Shown here one piece after another: positions 15,031-24,096 of a DNA stretch of 64,000 nt. Source of the stretch: Curtobacterium pusillum (GTDB taxonomy: Bacteria; Actinomycetota; Actinomycetes; Actinomycetales; Microbacteriaceae); NCBI RefSeq assembly GCF_007680845.1, contig NZ_VEIY01000003.1:186001-250000 (forward strand), read 5' to 3'. The position numbers and the translations under genes are program-made. Numbering within the stretch: position 1 is the first letter of the stretch; each line of letters starts with the position of its first letter. Below the pieces are notes generated by a model. It had not been told where the DNA came from. It was given only the letters and a program-made list of their open reading frames with translations, and made no database searches.

Positions 15031-15629
15031 CGGGTGATGCGTGACCAGACCGCGTCGGCGGAGTGGATCGTGTCCGCCAGCGTGCCGGTCGCGTCGACGA
15101 CGTGGTCGGCCAGCGCGAGCCGCTCGGCGTCGCTCGCCTGCGCCGACACGCGGCGCTCGGCTTCGTCACGAGCCATCGCGCGGTGTTCGACGAGCCGCTC
15201 GATCCGCTGCGCGGCCGGGGCGTCGACGACCACGACGGCGTCGAAGGAGAGGGGGCGGTCACGACGGGCCTCGGCGAGGAGGGGGACGTCGTACACCACG
15301 ACCGCATCGGGGTCGGCGGACTCCGCGGCGTCGAACGCGGCCTGGGCGAGGCGCCACACCTCGGGGTGGGTGATCCCTTCGAGGTCCTTCCGGGCGGCCG
15401 GGTCGGCGAACACGATCGCGCCGAGGGCCGGACGGTCCAACGAGCCGTCGGCGGCGATCACCCCGGGCCCGAACCGCTCGGCCACCTGCGCGAGTCCGGG
15501 GCTGCCGGGGGCGACCGCGTCCCGCGCGAGCCGGTCGGCGTCGACCACGACGGCCCCGTGTTCCGCCCAGCGTCGGGAGACCGTCGACTTGCCCGCGGCG
15601 ATGCCGCCCGTCAGACCGATGATGCGCAC
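15027..15629 (-). CDS. coaE: Dephospho-CoA kinase
   Basis: Last enzyme of coenzyme A synthesis, phosphorylating dephospho-CoA at the ribose 3'-hydroxyl. The 200-residue protein starts with GTG and immediately shows the P-loop IGLTGGIAAGKSTVSRRWAE. DADRLARDAV follows, and then the YDVPLLAE motif, all diagnostic for CoaE. The gene follows rpsA after a strong hairpin, a common actinobacterial arrangement. Its stop overlaps the hydrolase start, placing an essential CoA-synthesis gene at the head of an acyl-CoA-related cassette. Confidence 0.97.
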   Translation of the reverse strand: MRIIGLTGGIAAGKSTVSRRWAEHGAVVVDADRLARDAVAPGSPGLAQVAERFGPGVIAADGSLDRPALGAIVFADPAARKDLEGITHPEVWRLAQAAFDAAESADPDAVVVYDVPLLAEARRDRPLSFDAVVVVDAPAAQRIERLVEHRAMARDEAERRVSAQASDAERLALADHVVDATGTLADTIHSADAVWSRITR

Positions 15630-15663
15630 CGGAACAGCGTAGCGAGCACACCTGCCCGAACGG

Positions 15664-15705
15664 CCGGAAGCCCGGCACCCCTTCTCAGGGATGCCGGGCT
15701 TCCGG
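15664..15705. terminator. Strong hairpin after rpsA
   Basis: Perfect 14-bp inverted repeat (CCGGAAGCCCGGCA at 15664-15677, its inverse at 15692-15705) with additional CCC/GGG pairing in the loop. It begins 19 bp past the rpsA stop and ends before coaE, so it likely terminates rpsA transcription. A T tract is lacking, which is usual in this lineage. Confidence 0.8.
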
Positions 15706-15723
15706 GACGGGCGAGCCGCTCGA

Positions 15724-17202
15724 TCAGTTGGTCGAGCTGAGCTTCTCGCGGAGCGCCGCGAGCGAGGCGTCGTCGGCCAGGGTGCCCTGACCGTTCGACT
15801 CGCTCGAGAAGGTCGACGAGGAGGACGACGACGACGAGGACGCGCCGGCCGGGAGGTCGAAGCCACCCTGCGCCTCGTCGGCGATGGTCTTCGCGACCTG
15901 CGCCTTGTGGGCTTCCCAACGCGCCTGGGCGGCCGCGTACTGGCCTTCCCACTCGGTGCGCTGGGTGTCGTAGCCCTCGAGCCACTCGTTGGTCTCCGGG
16001 TCGAAGCCGTCCGGGTACTTGTAGTCACCCTTCTCGTCGTACTCCGTCGGCATGCCGTAGAGCGCCGGGTCGAACTCGGTGCCCTCGGGGTCCACGCCCT
16101 CGTTCGCCTGCTTGAGGCTGAGCGAGATGCGGCGACGGTCGAGGTCGATGTCGATGATCTTGACGAAGACCTCGTCGTTGACCGACACGACCTGCTCGGC
16201 GAGCTCGACGTGCTTGTTCGAGAGCTCCGAGATGTGCACGAGGCCCTCGATGCCGTCGGCGACGCGGACGAAGGCACCGAACGGCACGAGCTTCGTGACC
16301 TTGCCCGGTGCGATCTGACCGATCGCGTGGGTGCGGGCGAAGACCTGCCAGGGGTCTTCCTGCGTGGCCTTGAGCGAGAGCGACACGCGCTCGCGGTCCA
16401 GGTCCACCTCGAGGATCTCGACGGTGACTTCCTGACCGACCTCGACGACCTCGCTGGCGTGCTCGATGTGCTTCCAGCTGAGCTCGGAGACGTGGACGAG
16501 ACCGTCGACGCCGCCGAGGTCGACGAACGCACCGAAGTTGACGATCGACGACACGATGCCCTTGCGGACCTGGCCCTTGTGGAGGTTGTTGAGGAACGTG
16601 GTGCGGGACTCGGACTGCGTCTGCTCGAGCAGGGCGCGGCGCGAGAGCACGACGTTGTTGCGGTTCTTGTCGAGCTCGAGGATCTTCGCCTCGAGCTCCT
16701 GGCCGAGGTACGGCGTGAGGTCGCGGACGCGACGCAGCTCGATGAGCGACGCCGGGAGGAAGCCGCGGAGACCGATGTCGACGATCAGGCCGCCCTTGAC
16801 GACCTCGATGACCGTGCCGGTCACGACGCCGTCGGACTCCTTGATCTTCTCGACGTCGCCCCACGCACGCTCGTACTGCGCGCGCTTCTTCGACAGGATG
16901 AGGCGGCCTTCCTTGTCCTCCTTCTGGAGAACGAGGGCTTCGACCTCGTCGCCGACCTCGACGACCTCGTTGGGGTCGACGTCATGCTTGATCGAGAGCT
17001 CGCGCGAGGGGATGACACCCTCGGTCTTGTAACCGACGTCGAGGAGGACCTCGTCGCGGTCGATCTTCACGACGGTGCCGGAGATGAGGTCTCCGTCGTT
17101 GAAGAACTTCAGGGTCTTCTCGACCTCGGCCAGGAAGTCATCAGCCGAGCCGATGTCGTTGATGGCGACCTGCTTGGGAGCCTTGGTCGTGGTGGTTGTC
17201 AT
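15724..17202 (-). CDS. rpsA: 30S ribosomal protein S1
   Basis: RNA-binding ribosomal protein that helps mRNA load on the 30S subunit. The 492-residue protein starts at ATG 17202 (MTTTTTKAP), 10 nt after a GGAG site. An in-frame upstream ATG at 17226 is less likely. Four S1 repeats are visible, each with a G-x-V...G-AFVDLG or similar core and a DRERVSLSLK-type end. The C-terminal 100 residues are acidic and aromatic-rich, and end in a run of nine Ser near residue 445. This is the short actinobacterial four-repeat form rather than the six-repeat E. coli form. Confidence 0.98.
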   Translation of the reverse strand: MTTTTTKAPKQVAINDIGSADDFLAEVEKTLKFFNDGDLISGTVVKIDRDEVLLDVGYKTEGVIPSRELSIKHDVDPNEVVEVGDEVEALVLQKEDKEGRLILSKKRAQYERAWGDVEKIKESDGVVTGTVIEVVKGGLIVDIGLRGFLPASLIELRRVRDLTPYLGQELEAKILELDKNRNNVVLSRRALLEQTQSESRTTFLNNLHKGQVRKGIVSSIVNFGAFVDLGGVDGLVHVSELSWKHIEHASEVVEVGQEVTVEILEVDLDRERVSLSLKATQEDPWQVFARTHAIGQIAPGKVTKLVPFGAFVRVADGIEGLVHISELSNKHVELAEQVVSVNDEVFVKIIDIDLDRRRISLSLKQANEGVDPEGTEFDPALYGMPTEYDEKGDYKYPDGFDPETNEWLEGYDTQRTEWEGQYAAAQARWEAHKAQVAKTIADEAQGGFDLPAGASSSSSSSSSTFSSESNGQGTLADDASLAALREKLSSTN

Positions 17203-17357
17203 GTAGAGATTGCTCCGAACGGACATGAGTCGGGCCGTGGCAGCGAGGGAGCGACCCCCTGGTCCGTACCGGTTGCCGGCACGAGCCGCCGCGGCGGTGT
17301 TTGTGAGTGGCGCGGATTGCGCCGCACAAGTCTAACCGCACGGAGCGAAGGCCCACA

Positions 17358-17386
17358 ACCGGGCGTGTCGGACGGACACGCCCGGT
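17358..17386. terminator. Hairpin after the DUF885 gene
   Basis: Perfect 12-bp stem (ACCGGGCGTGTC at 17358-17369, inverse at 17375-17386) with a 5-nt loop, 17 bp past the DUF885 stop. It separates that gene from the leader of rpsA. The remaining 155 bp up to rpsA (17203-17357) hold no gene and should carry the rpsA promoter, which I cannot place confidently. Confidence 0.75.
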
Positions 17387-17402
17387 GGACACGGTGCAGG
17401 TG

Positions 17403-19082
17403 TCAGTCGAGCAGGGCGTTCCGCAGGGTGTCGAGGCCGATGCTGCCGAGGGCGAGCGCGCGGTGGTGGAAGGCCTTGAGGTCGAACGCCGAACCCTCGC
17501 GGGCGGCCACCTCGTCGCGGATCGACTCCCACACGCGCTGACCGACCTTGTACGACGGCGCCTGCCCCGGCCAGCCGAAGTACCGGGCCACCTCGAACTG
17601 CACGAACGCGTCGGACATGTTCACGTTCTGCCGCATGAAGTCGAGGGCGTACTCCCACGTCCAGGCGCCGCCGTCGGGGTTGGTCTTCTGCAGGTGCACG
17701 CCGATGTCGAGCACCACGCGCGCTGCCCGCATGCGCTGGCCGTCGAGCATGCCGAGCCGGTCGCCGTCGTCGTCCAGGAAGCCGAGCTGCTCCATGAGGC
17801 GCTCGGCGTACAGCGCCCAGCCCTCGACGTGCCCGGAGGAGCCGGACAGCTGCCGACGCCACGTGTTGAGTTCGCCCCGGTTGTAGACGCCCTGGCTGAT
17901 CTGGAGGTGGTGCCCCGGGACGCCCTCGTGGTAGACGGTCGTCTTCTCACGCCAGGTGCCGAACTCGGTGACCCCCTGCGGCACGGACCACCACATGCGG
18001 CCGGCGCGGGAGAAGTCGTCGGATGGGCCGGTGTAGTAGATCCCGCCCTCCTGAGTGGGGGCGATCCGGCACTCCAGACGCTTGATCGGGTCGGCGATGT
18101 CGAAGTACTTGCCGTCCATCTCGCGGATCGACTCGTCGCTGGTGTCCTGCATCCACCGCTGCAGTGCGTCCGTGCCGTGCAGGACCCGCGACGGGTCGGT
18201 GTCGAGGACCTCGATCGCCCGGGCGACGCTCGCACCGGACTCGATCCGGTCGGCGATCCGCTCCTGCTCGTCGCGCATCCGGGCGAGCTCCTCGATGCCC
18301 CACGCGTAGGTCTCGTCGAGGTCCACGACGGCGCCGAGGAACCGGCGGGAGTGCAGCTCGTACGCCTCGCGCCCGACGGCGTCGACGGGGGTGGCGAGCG
18401 GCATGAGCTCGTGCTCGAGGAACTGGCCGAACGACCGGTACGCGGCGGCGGCGACCTCGGCCCCACGCGCCAGCTCGGCGCGGAGCGACTCCGGCACGGC
18501 CTCACCACCGTCGAAGGCAGCCCCGTCGGCGAGCTGCCGGAACGGACCGTCCGGCGCCCCGGTGCGGGCCGCCTGCTCCGCGATGAGCGCGACCTGCCGC
18601 TTGGCGGGCGTGACGTCCTCGCGCGTGCCCTCGAGCAGGGTCTCGCGGATGCCCTCGATGGCGTCCGGCAGGGCGTGCAGCCGGCTCGCGATGTCGTGCC
18701 AGTCCGACTCGGTCGCGGTCGGCATGAGGTCGAGGACCTCGCGCACCGACTGCGCCGGGCTGGCGATGACGTTGAGGTCGCGCAGGTGGAGCTTCCGGTC
18801 GTACGACTCCTGCACGAGGTCGAGCTCGGCGCCGAGGTCGGTCTTCGTCACGCGGTCGACCGGGTCCACGGGCTCGGCCGCGTCCAGCGTGCGCTTCGCG
18901 TTCCGGGCGGCCTCGGCCAGCGCTGCGGCTCCGGCGGGTGAGGTGTCGCCGTACTCCCCCGTGCGGCCCGGCACCCCGATGTACGTGGCGACGGTCGGGT
19001 CGAGGTCGACGAGGGTGGTCACCCAGTCCTCGGCGACGCGGTCGACGGCGGAGGGCTGGCGGACGGGGCGCTCTTCGGTCAT
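17403..19082 (-). CDS. DUF885 family putative zinc peptidase
   Basis: 559 residues from ATG at 19082. The central YHEGVPGHHLQ stretch matches the HEG-x-PGH signature of the DUF885 family, whose fold and His/Glu ligands suggest a metal-dependent peptidase. A downstream VEGWALYAERL adds a conserved Glu expected as the third metal ligand. There is no signal peptide, so it is likely cytoplasmic. It is divergent from the two-domain VOC gene with only 33 bp between starts, and is closed by its own hairpin. The family call is good; the peptidase activity is inferred from family-level reasoning. Confidence 0.9.
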   Translation of the reverse strand: MTEERPVRQPSAVDRVAEDWVTTLVDLDPTVATYIGVPGRTGEYGDTSPAGAAALAEAARNAKRTLDAAEPVDPVDRVTKTDLGAELDLVQESYDRKLHLRDLNVIASPAQSVREVLDLMPTATESDWHDIASRLHALPDAIEGIRETLLEGTREDVTPAKRQVALIAEQAARTGAPDGPFRQLADGAAFDGGEAVPESLRAELARGAEVAAAAYRSFGQFLEHELMPLATPVDAVGREAYELHSRRFLGAVVDLDETYAWGIEELARMRDEQERIADRIESGASVARAIEVLDTDPSRVLHGTDALQRWMQDTSDESIREMDGKYFDIADPIKRLECRIAPTQEGGIYYTGPSDDFSRAGRMWWSVPQGVTEFGTWREKTTVYHEGVPGHHLQISQGVYNRGELNTWRRQLSGSSGHVEGWALYAERLMEQLGFLDDDGDRLGMLDGQRMRAARVVLDIGVHLQKTNPDGGAWTWEYALDFMRQNVNMSDAFVQFEVARYFGWPGQAPSYKVGQRVWESIRDEVAAREGSAFDLKAFHHRALALGSIGLDTLRNALLD

Positions 19083-19115
19083 GATCTCGACACTATCGAT
19101 CCGGAGGTGGGACGC

Positions 19116-19907
19116 ATGTCCGAACTCGAGGGTGTCCCCGCTGCGGGGACGCCGTGCTGGTCCGACCTCGGCGTCGACGACGTCGCCGCGGCCCGGTCCT
19201 TCTACGCCGCCGTGTTCGGCTGGGAGGTCCCGGACGGGCCGCCGGGAGCCGGCGGACACGTCGTCGCGCTGCTCGACGGACGCCCCGTCGCGGGCATCGG
19301 TCCGCGGATGGGCGGCGGCGGTGGGCCGGGCGCGTGGACGACCTCGCTCGCGACCGCCGACCTCGACGCCACCATCGGGGCCGTCACCGACGCCGGCGGC
19401 TCCGAGCTGACGCCCGCCCTCGACGTGCTCGACGACGGTCGGATGGCGATCGCCGCGGACCCGACCGGGGTCGTCTTCGGCCTCTGGCAGGGACGCGGGC
19501 TCAGCGGGTACGGGCGGGTGAACGAGCCGGGCGCTGCGTGCTGGAACGAGACGCACACCACCGATGCCGACGCCGCGACGGCCTTCTACGGTGCCGTGTT
19601 CGGGTACCGGTTCGACGTGTTCGGCGACCCGTCGGCGCCCTACGCGATCGCGAAGCTGCCTGGAGCGGAGGCCGGTTCCGACCCGGTCGCCGGGGTGTTC
19701 ACGCCGCCGACCGGGTTGCCCGAGGGCAGCCCCGGGTACTGGGTGACGTGGTTCGGCGCCAACGACACCGACGCGACCGTCGCGGCCGTCGTCGAGCACG
19801 GCGGGACGGTCCTCGCGGGTCCCACGGACAGCCCGTTCGGGCGCTCGGCGCTCGTCCTCGGCGCGCAGGGCGAACGCTTCGGCGTCATCGCGGCGCCGGC
19901 CGCCTGA
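19116..19907 (+). CDS. Two-domain VOC-superfamily protein (glyoxalase/bleomycin-resistance fold)
   Basis: 263 residues from ATG 19116, which sits 8 nt after a GGAGG site; an upstream in-frame GTG at 19107 overlaps that site and is rejected. Two tandem halves each show the VOC pattern: PCWSDLGVDDVAAARSFYAAVFGW near residue 15 and CWNETHTTDADAATAFYGAVFGY near 145. Such proteins bind metal or small ligands and include dioxygenases, lyases and resistance proteins; the ligand here is unknown. It is convergent with polA across a palindrome. Confidence 0.85.
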   Translation: MSELEGVPAAGTPCWSDLGVDDVAAARSFYAAVFGWEVPDGPPGAGGHVVALLDGRPVAGIGPRMGGGGGPGAWTTSLATADLDATIGAVTDAGGSELTPALDVLDDGRMAIAADPTGVVFGLWQGRGLSGYGRVNEPGAACWNETHTTDADAATAFYGAVFGYRFDVFGDPSAPYAIAKLPGAEAGSDPVAGVFTPPTGLPEGSPGYWVTWFGANDTDATVAAVVEHGGTVLAGPTDSPFGRSALVLGAQGERFGVIAAPAA

Positions 19908-19924
19908 CGGCCGGACGAGCGTGA

Positions 19925-19950
19925 CGGACGGGAGGCGCGCCTCCTGTCCG
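19925..19950. terminator. Palindrome between convergent VOC and polA genes
   Basis: Imperfect 26-bp palindrome built around GGAGGCGCGCCTCC, with a single G/T position out of symmetry. It occupies the 57-bp convergent gap and is probably a shared bidirectional terminator. It contains the same GGAGGCGC motif seen at other gene ends here. Confidence 0.6.
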
Positions 19951-19964
19951 CCACACGGCGCGCG

Positions 19965-22637
19965 TCAGTGCGCGGCGGCTTCCCAGTTCGGGCCGACACC
20001 CACGGACACGTCCAGCGGGACCGTCAGGTCGGCCGCCGATCCCATCCGGGTGCGGAGGATCTCCTCGACGCGCTCCTGCTCGCCTGGTGCCACTTCGAGG
20101 ATGAGCTCGTCGTGCACCTGCAGCAGCAGGTGCGAGTCGAGCCCGCCGTCGCGGAGGTCGGCCGCGACGCCGAGCATCGCGATCTTCATGATGTCCGCCG
20201 CCGAGCCCTGGATCGGGGCGTTGAGCGCCGCACGCTCGGCGTTCTCGCGGAGCACGCGGTTCGGGCTCTTCAGGTCCGGGAACGGACGACGGCGGCCGAA
20301 GATCGTCTCGGTGTAGCCGTCCTCGCGAGCCTGCTCGACGACGCCGCGCAGGTAGTCGCGGACCGCGCCGAACCGGGCGAAGTACTCGTTCATGAGCGTC
20401 CGCGCCTCGGACTGCTCGATGCGCAGCTGCTTCGACAGGCCGAAGGGGCTGAGGCCGTACGCGAGGCCGTAGGACATGGCCTTGACCTTCGTGCGCATCT
20501 CCGGCGAGACGTCCGCCGGCTCGACCCCGAAGACGCGCGCGCCGACGAAGCGGTGCAGGTCTTCGCCCTCGTTGAAGGCCTGGATGAGGCCCGGGTCGCC
20601 GGAGAGGTGCGCCATGATCCGCATCTCGATCTGCGAGTAGTCCGCGGTGACGAGCGTCGTGTACGGCTCGGCGACCGCGAACGCCGAGCGGACACGACGG
20701 CCGACGGCGGTCTTCACCGGGATGTTCTGCAGGTTCGGGTCGGTGGAGGAGATCCGGCCGGTGCTGCTGCCGGTCTGCTCATAGCTGGTGTGGATGCGAC
20801 CGTCGACCACCGCGGCGTCGAGGGTGTCGACGATCTGGCGGAGCTTCGTGGCGTCGCGGTGCTGGAGCAGGAGCCCGAGGAAGGGGTGCGGGTGCTGTTC
20901 CTGCAGGTCGGTGAGGCTCGCGGCGTCCGTCGAGAACCCGGTCTTCGTCTTCCGGGTCTTCGGCATCGCGAGCTCGGTGAAGAGCACTTCCTGCAGCTGC
21001 TTCGGGGAGCCGAGGTTGACCTCGTGCCCGATCTCGGCGAAGGCCTGCTGCGCGAGTTCGGCCGCCCGCTCCCCCAGGTCGTGCGACAACCCGGTGAGGA
21101 CCGGCCGGTCGATGGCGACGCCGGTGGTCTCCATGCCGGCGAGGACGGGGACGAGCGGCAGCTCGATCGTGTCGAGGACCCGGAGCGAGGACTCGTCGAC
21201 GCGGGCGCGCAGGGAGGTCACGACGCGGAGCACGTACCAGGCGTGCACGCCGACGTTCACCGGGTCGGTCTCGGGGACGAGCTGGTTCGGGTCGGCGGTG
21301 GGGAGCTCCTCGCCGAGTTCCTGGTACACGAGGTCGGCGAGGGGCTGCCCCTGCTTGCCGGGCTGCGCGAGCCACCCGGTGAGCCGGGCGTCGCCGGCGA
21401 TGCCGTTCACCTCGAAGCCGACCGTCGCCAGGGCCTTGATCGCGGCCTTGGCGTCGTGGAAGTGCTTCGGGGTGTCCGACGCGAACCACGCCGCGAGCTG
21501 CTCGTAGTCCTTCGCGCCGCTGCCGCCGGGGACCAGGACGGCGTCGTCGTGGGTGGCGATGCCGATCGCGCTGAGACGGCCGTCGATGACCTCGACCGCG
21601 ACGCCGAAGCCGTTCTCGGCGTCGTTCGCGGCCTTCCGCTCGAGCCAGTAGCCGAGCTCTTCGTCGATGATCGTCGTGACGGGCGGCGGGGTCGGAGCCC
21701 CGTCGTCCACGCCGCCGTCGACCGCGACGGCGTCGGACGGTTCGCCGTTGCCGGCGATCTTGAAGACGCGGTCGAGCAGGGTGCGGAACTGGAGCTTCGC
21801 GAAGAGGTCGCGCACGGCCTGCTCGTCGAGGGGGCGGAGCGAGACGTCCGCCGGGCCGACCGGCAGCTCGACGTCGTTCACCAGTCGGTTGAGCTTCCGG
21901 TTGCGGATCGCCCGGTCCTTCTGCTCGCGGAGGTTGTTGCCGACGACGCCCTTGATCTCGTCGGCGTGCTCGAGGACGGCGTCGAGCGACCCGTACGCGG
22001 TGACCCACTTCACCGCGGTCTTCTCGCCGACCTTGTCGATGCCGATCAGGTTGTCGCTGGTCTCGCCGACGAGGGCCGCGATGTCCGGGTACTGGTGCGG
22101 TTCGATGCCGTAGCGCTCGTACACCTTGTCGCGGTCGTACCGGGTGAGCTCGGAGACGCCGCGGACCGACGGGTACAGCAGCGTCACGTCGTCGTTGACG
22201 AGCTGGATCGCGTCGCGGTCGCCGGACACCACGTACACCTGGTACCCCTGCTCGGCCCCCTGCCGGGCGAAGGTGGCGAGGATGTCGTCGGCCTCGTAGT
22301 CCTCCTTCGTGACGGTCGTGATGCCCATCGCCTCGAGCGCCTGCTGGAGGAGGGGGATCTGGCCCTTGAACTCGGCCGGGGTCTCGGAGCGGGTGCCCTT
22401 GTACTCCTCGTACTCACGGGTGCGGAACGAGAAGCGGGAGATGTCGAACGCGACCGCGAGGTGGGTCGGCTTCTCGCGCTGGAGGAGCATGAGCAGCATC
22501 GAGATGAAGCCGTGGATGGCGTTCGTGTGCTGCCCCTCGCGGTTCACGAAACTGTCGACCGGGAGCGCGTAGAAGGCCCGGAAGGCGAGCGAGTGGCCGT
22601 CGATGACCATGAGGGTAGGCTTTGCGGAGTCCGACAC
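19965..22637 (-). CDS. polA: DNA polymerase I
   Basis: Repair and Okazaki-fragment polymerase of 890 residues starting with GTG. The N-terminal 290 residues form the 5'-3' flap nuclease domain (MVIDGHSLAFRAFYALP; YEADDILAT). The middle (about 310-490) is a 3'-5' exonuclease-like fold without the DxE metal residues, so proofreading is probably absent, as in many actinobacterial enzymes. The polymerase domain holds motif A (DYSQIEMR), motif B (KAMSYGLAYGLSPFGL) and motif C (HDE at 842-844). It is divergent from a thioesterase gene with 43 bp between starts. Confidence 0.98.
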   Translation of the reverse strand: MSDSAKPTLMVIDGHSLAFRAFYALPVDSFVNREGQHTNAIHGFISMLLMLLQREKPTHLAVAFDISRFSFRTREYEEYKGTRSETPAEFKGQIPLLQQALEAMGITTVTKEDYEADDILATFARQGAEQGYQVYVVSGDRDAIQLVNDDVTLLYPSVRGVSELTRYDRDKVYERYGIEPHQYPDIAALVGETSDNLIGIDKVGEKTAVKWVTAYGSLDAVLEHADEIKGVVGNNLREQKDRAIRNRKLNRLVNDVELPVGPADVSLRPLDEQAVRDLFAKLQFRTLLDRVFKIAGNGEPSDAVAVDGGVDDGAPTPPPVTTIIDEELGYWLERKAANDAENGFGVAVEVIDGRLSAIGIATHDDAVLVPGGSGAKDYEQLAAWFASDTPKHFHDAKAAIKALATVGFEVNGIAGDARLTGWLAQPGKQGQPLADLVYQELGEELPTADPNQLVPETDPVNVGVHAWYVLRVVTSLRARVDESSLRVLDTIELPLVPVLAGMETTGVAIDRPVLTGLSHDLGERAAELAQQAFAEIGHEVNLGSPKQLQEVLFTELAMPKTRKTKTGFSTDAASLTDLQEQHPHPFLGLLLQHRDATKLRQIVDTLDAAVVDGRIHTSYEQTGSSTGRISSTDPNLQNIPVKTAVGRRVRSAFAVAEPYTTLVTADYSQIEMRIMAHLSGDPGLIQAFNEGEDLHRFVGARVFGVEPADVSPEMRTKVKAMSYGLAYGLSPFGLSKQLRIEQSEARTLMNEYFARFGAVRDYLRGVVEQAREDGYTETIFGRRRPFPDLKSPNRVLRENAERAALNAPIQGSAADIMKIAMLGVAADLRDGGLDSHLLLQVHDELILEVAPGEQERVEEILRTRMGSAADLTVPLDVSVGVGPNWEAAAH

Positions 22638-22680
22638 CCGGACAGCCTACCGACGCCATCCGACACGGGAGTTCGAGCGC

Positions 22681-23106
22681 GTGACCGACGAAGCGACCAT
22701 CACCGGCGGCGTCGACGAACGCCTCGCCGACCGCGGCATGGGCGAGCTCGCCGAGAAGATGGGCATGGTCATCACCGAGCTCAACGCCGAGCGCGCAGTG
22801 GGCACCATCCCGGTGGAGGGCAACCGCCAGCCGGTCGGGCTCCTGCACGGCGGCGCCTACGTCGTCCTCGCCGAGAGCCTCGGGTCGATGGCCGCGAACG
22901 TCCACGCCGGGCCCGGCCGCTACGCCGTCGGCATCGAGCTGAACGCCTCGCACTCCCGGAGCGCCACGAGCGGCCTGGTGACCGGCACCTGCACGGCGCT
23001 GCACCTCGGGAACACGCTCACCACGCACGAGATCGTCCTCACCGACGACCAGGGGCGGCGCTGCTCCACCGTGCGCATCACCAACATGATCCGCGAGGCT
23101 CGCTGA
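22681..23106 (+). CDS. PaaI-type hotdog-fold thioesterase
   Basis: 141 residues from GTG 22681. The single hotdog domain has the family hallmark GLLHGGAYVVLAESLGS near residue 58 (HGG, with the downstream Glu as likely base) followed by VGIELNASH. PaaI-type enzymes hydrolyse aromatic or menaquinone-pathway acyl-CoA such as 1,4-dihydroxy-2-naphthoyl-CoA. The in-frame region upstream to 22603 lies inside the polA start and is not used. A VOC gene follows on the same strand after 27 bp. Confidence 0.88.
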   Translation: MTDEATITGGVDERLADRGMGELAEKMGMVITELNAERAVGTIPVEGNRQPVGLLHGGAYVVLAESLGSMAANVHAGPGRYAVGIELNASHSRSATSGLVTGTCTALHLGNTLTTHEIVLTDDQGRRCSTVRITNMIREAR

Positions 23107-23133
23107 ACCCTCGCACCGACGCAGGGAGTCCCC

Positions 23134-23508
23134 TTGGACTGGAAGATCGAACTCATCTTGGTCCCCGTCAGCGACGTCGACCGGTCCCGCGAGTTCTACG
23201 AACGCATCGGCTTCACGATCGACCACGACCAGCGCGTGTCCGACGAGCTGCGGTTCGTGCAGGCGACCCCGCCCGGGTCCGCCTGCTCCATCGCGTTCGG
23301 TCAGGGCATCATGTCGCCCGACGTCCTGCCCGGGTCGCTCAAGTCGATCCAGGTCGTCGTACCGGACGCCGACGAGGCACTCGCGCACCTGCAGGGCCTC
23401 GGCGTGAACGCGATCGGCGTGGACGAGATGGCCTGGGGTCGCTTCGTGTTCTTCACCGACCCCGACGAGAACGCCTGGACGCTGCAGCAGCTGCCGGCGC
23501 GGGGCTGA
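23134..23508 (+). CDS. Single-domain VOC-superfamily protein
   Basis: 124 residues from a TTG start at 23134, supported by GGGAG 5 nt upstream. It shows the VOC pattern IELILVPVSDVDRSREFYER at the start and FFTDPDENAWTLQQ at the end, like glyoxalase-family proteins of unassigned ligand. It probably shares a transcript with the thioesterase and is convergent with the GNAT gene. Confidence 0.85.
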   Translation: MDWKIELILVPVSDVDRSREFYERIGFTIDHDQRVSDELRFVQATPPGSACSIAFGQGIMSPDVLPGSLKSIQVVVPDADEALAHLQGLGVNAIGVDEMAWGRFVFFTDPDENAWTLQQLPARG

Positions 23509-23536
23509 CCCGCGGGTCGCTCCTGGTCCGCCCGGG

Positions 23537-24007
23537 TCAGTCCTCGGGCGGCCGCTGCAGCAGCAGCCGCGCGTCGCCGAACCCGAGGCGCCGGTACAGC
23601 GTCTCGCCGTCGACGCTCGAGTGCACAGACGTGCGCTCGACCCCGAGGGCGTCCGCCACGTCGAGCAGCGCGCTCACCAGGCGCTTCGCGACGCCTCGGC
23701 CGCGGAGCTCCGGGTGCACGTACACGGTCTGCACGTCGGCGGTCAGGCGTCGCCCCGGACGCTCCGGCGTCGGCGGGCGGGCGACGAGCCCCAGCCACGC
23801 CATGCCGAGGACCCGTCCGTCGTGCTCGGCGACGACGCACCGGTGCGAGTCCGGGTGCTGGTCGCCGAACGCCGTCATCGCGTCGCGGTAGGCATCGCGG
23901 TCCACGCCCGGCGTCGCGCCGCCCTCGTCCACGCTCCACCGCCACCGCAGGTCGGCCACCGCTGGCATGTCGTCCGGTCTGGAGGCACGGATCACCACGT
24001 CGTCCAC
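23537..24007 (-). CDS. GNAT-family N-acetyltransferase
   Basis: 156 residues if read from GTG 24007; GTGs at 23998 and 23995 are equally possible starts. The acetyl-CoA-binding segment VYVHPELRGRGVAKRLVSAL (residues about 100-119) is the GNAT motif A with its R-G-x-G-x-A core. The C-terminal YRRLGF turn is also typical. The target is unknown. Upstream lies a 294-bp gene-free region carrying a tandem 71-bp repeat. Confidence 0.85.
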   Translation of the reverse strand: MDDVVIRASRPDDMPAVADLRWRWSVDEGGATPGVDRDAYRDAMTAFGDQHPDSHRCVVAEHDGRVLGMAWLGLVARPPTPERPGRRLTADVQTVYVHPELRGRGVAKRLVSALLDVADALGVERTSVHSSVDGETLYRRLGFGDARLLLQRPPED

Positions 24008-24096
24008 CCGTCCAGTCAAGCAGGTGGTCGGGCTGGTGCGCGCCTGGGTGGGGCGCGTCGGGCTGGTGCGCGCGCGCATTCGTCCACGCGCCGATG

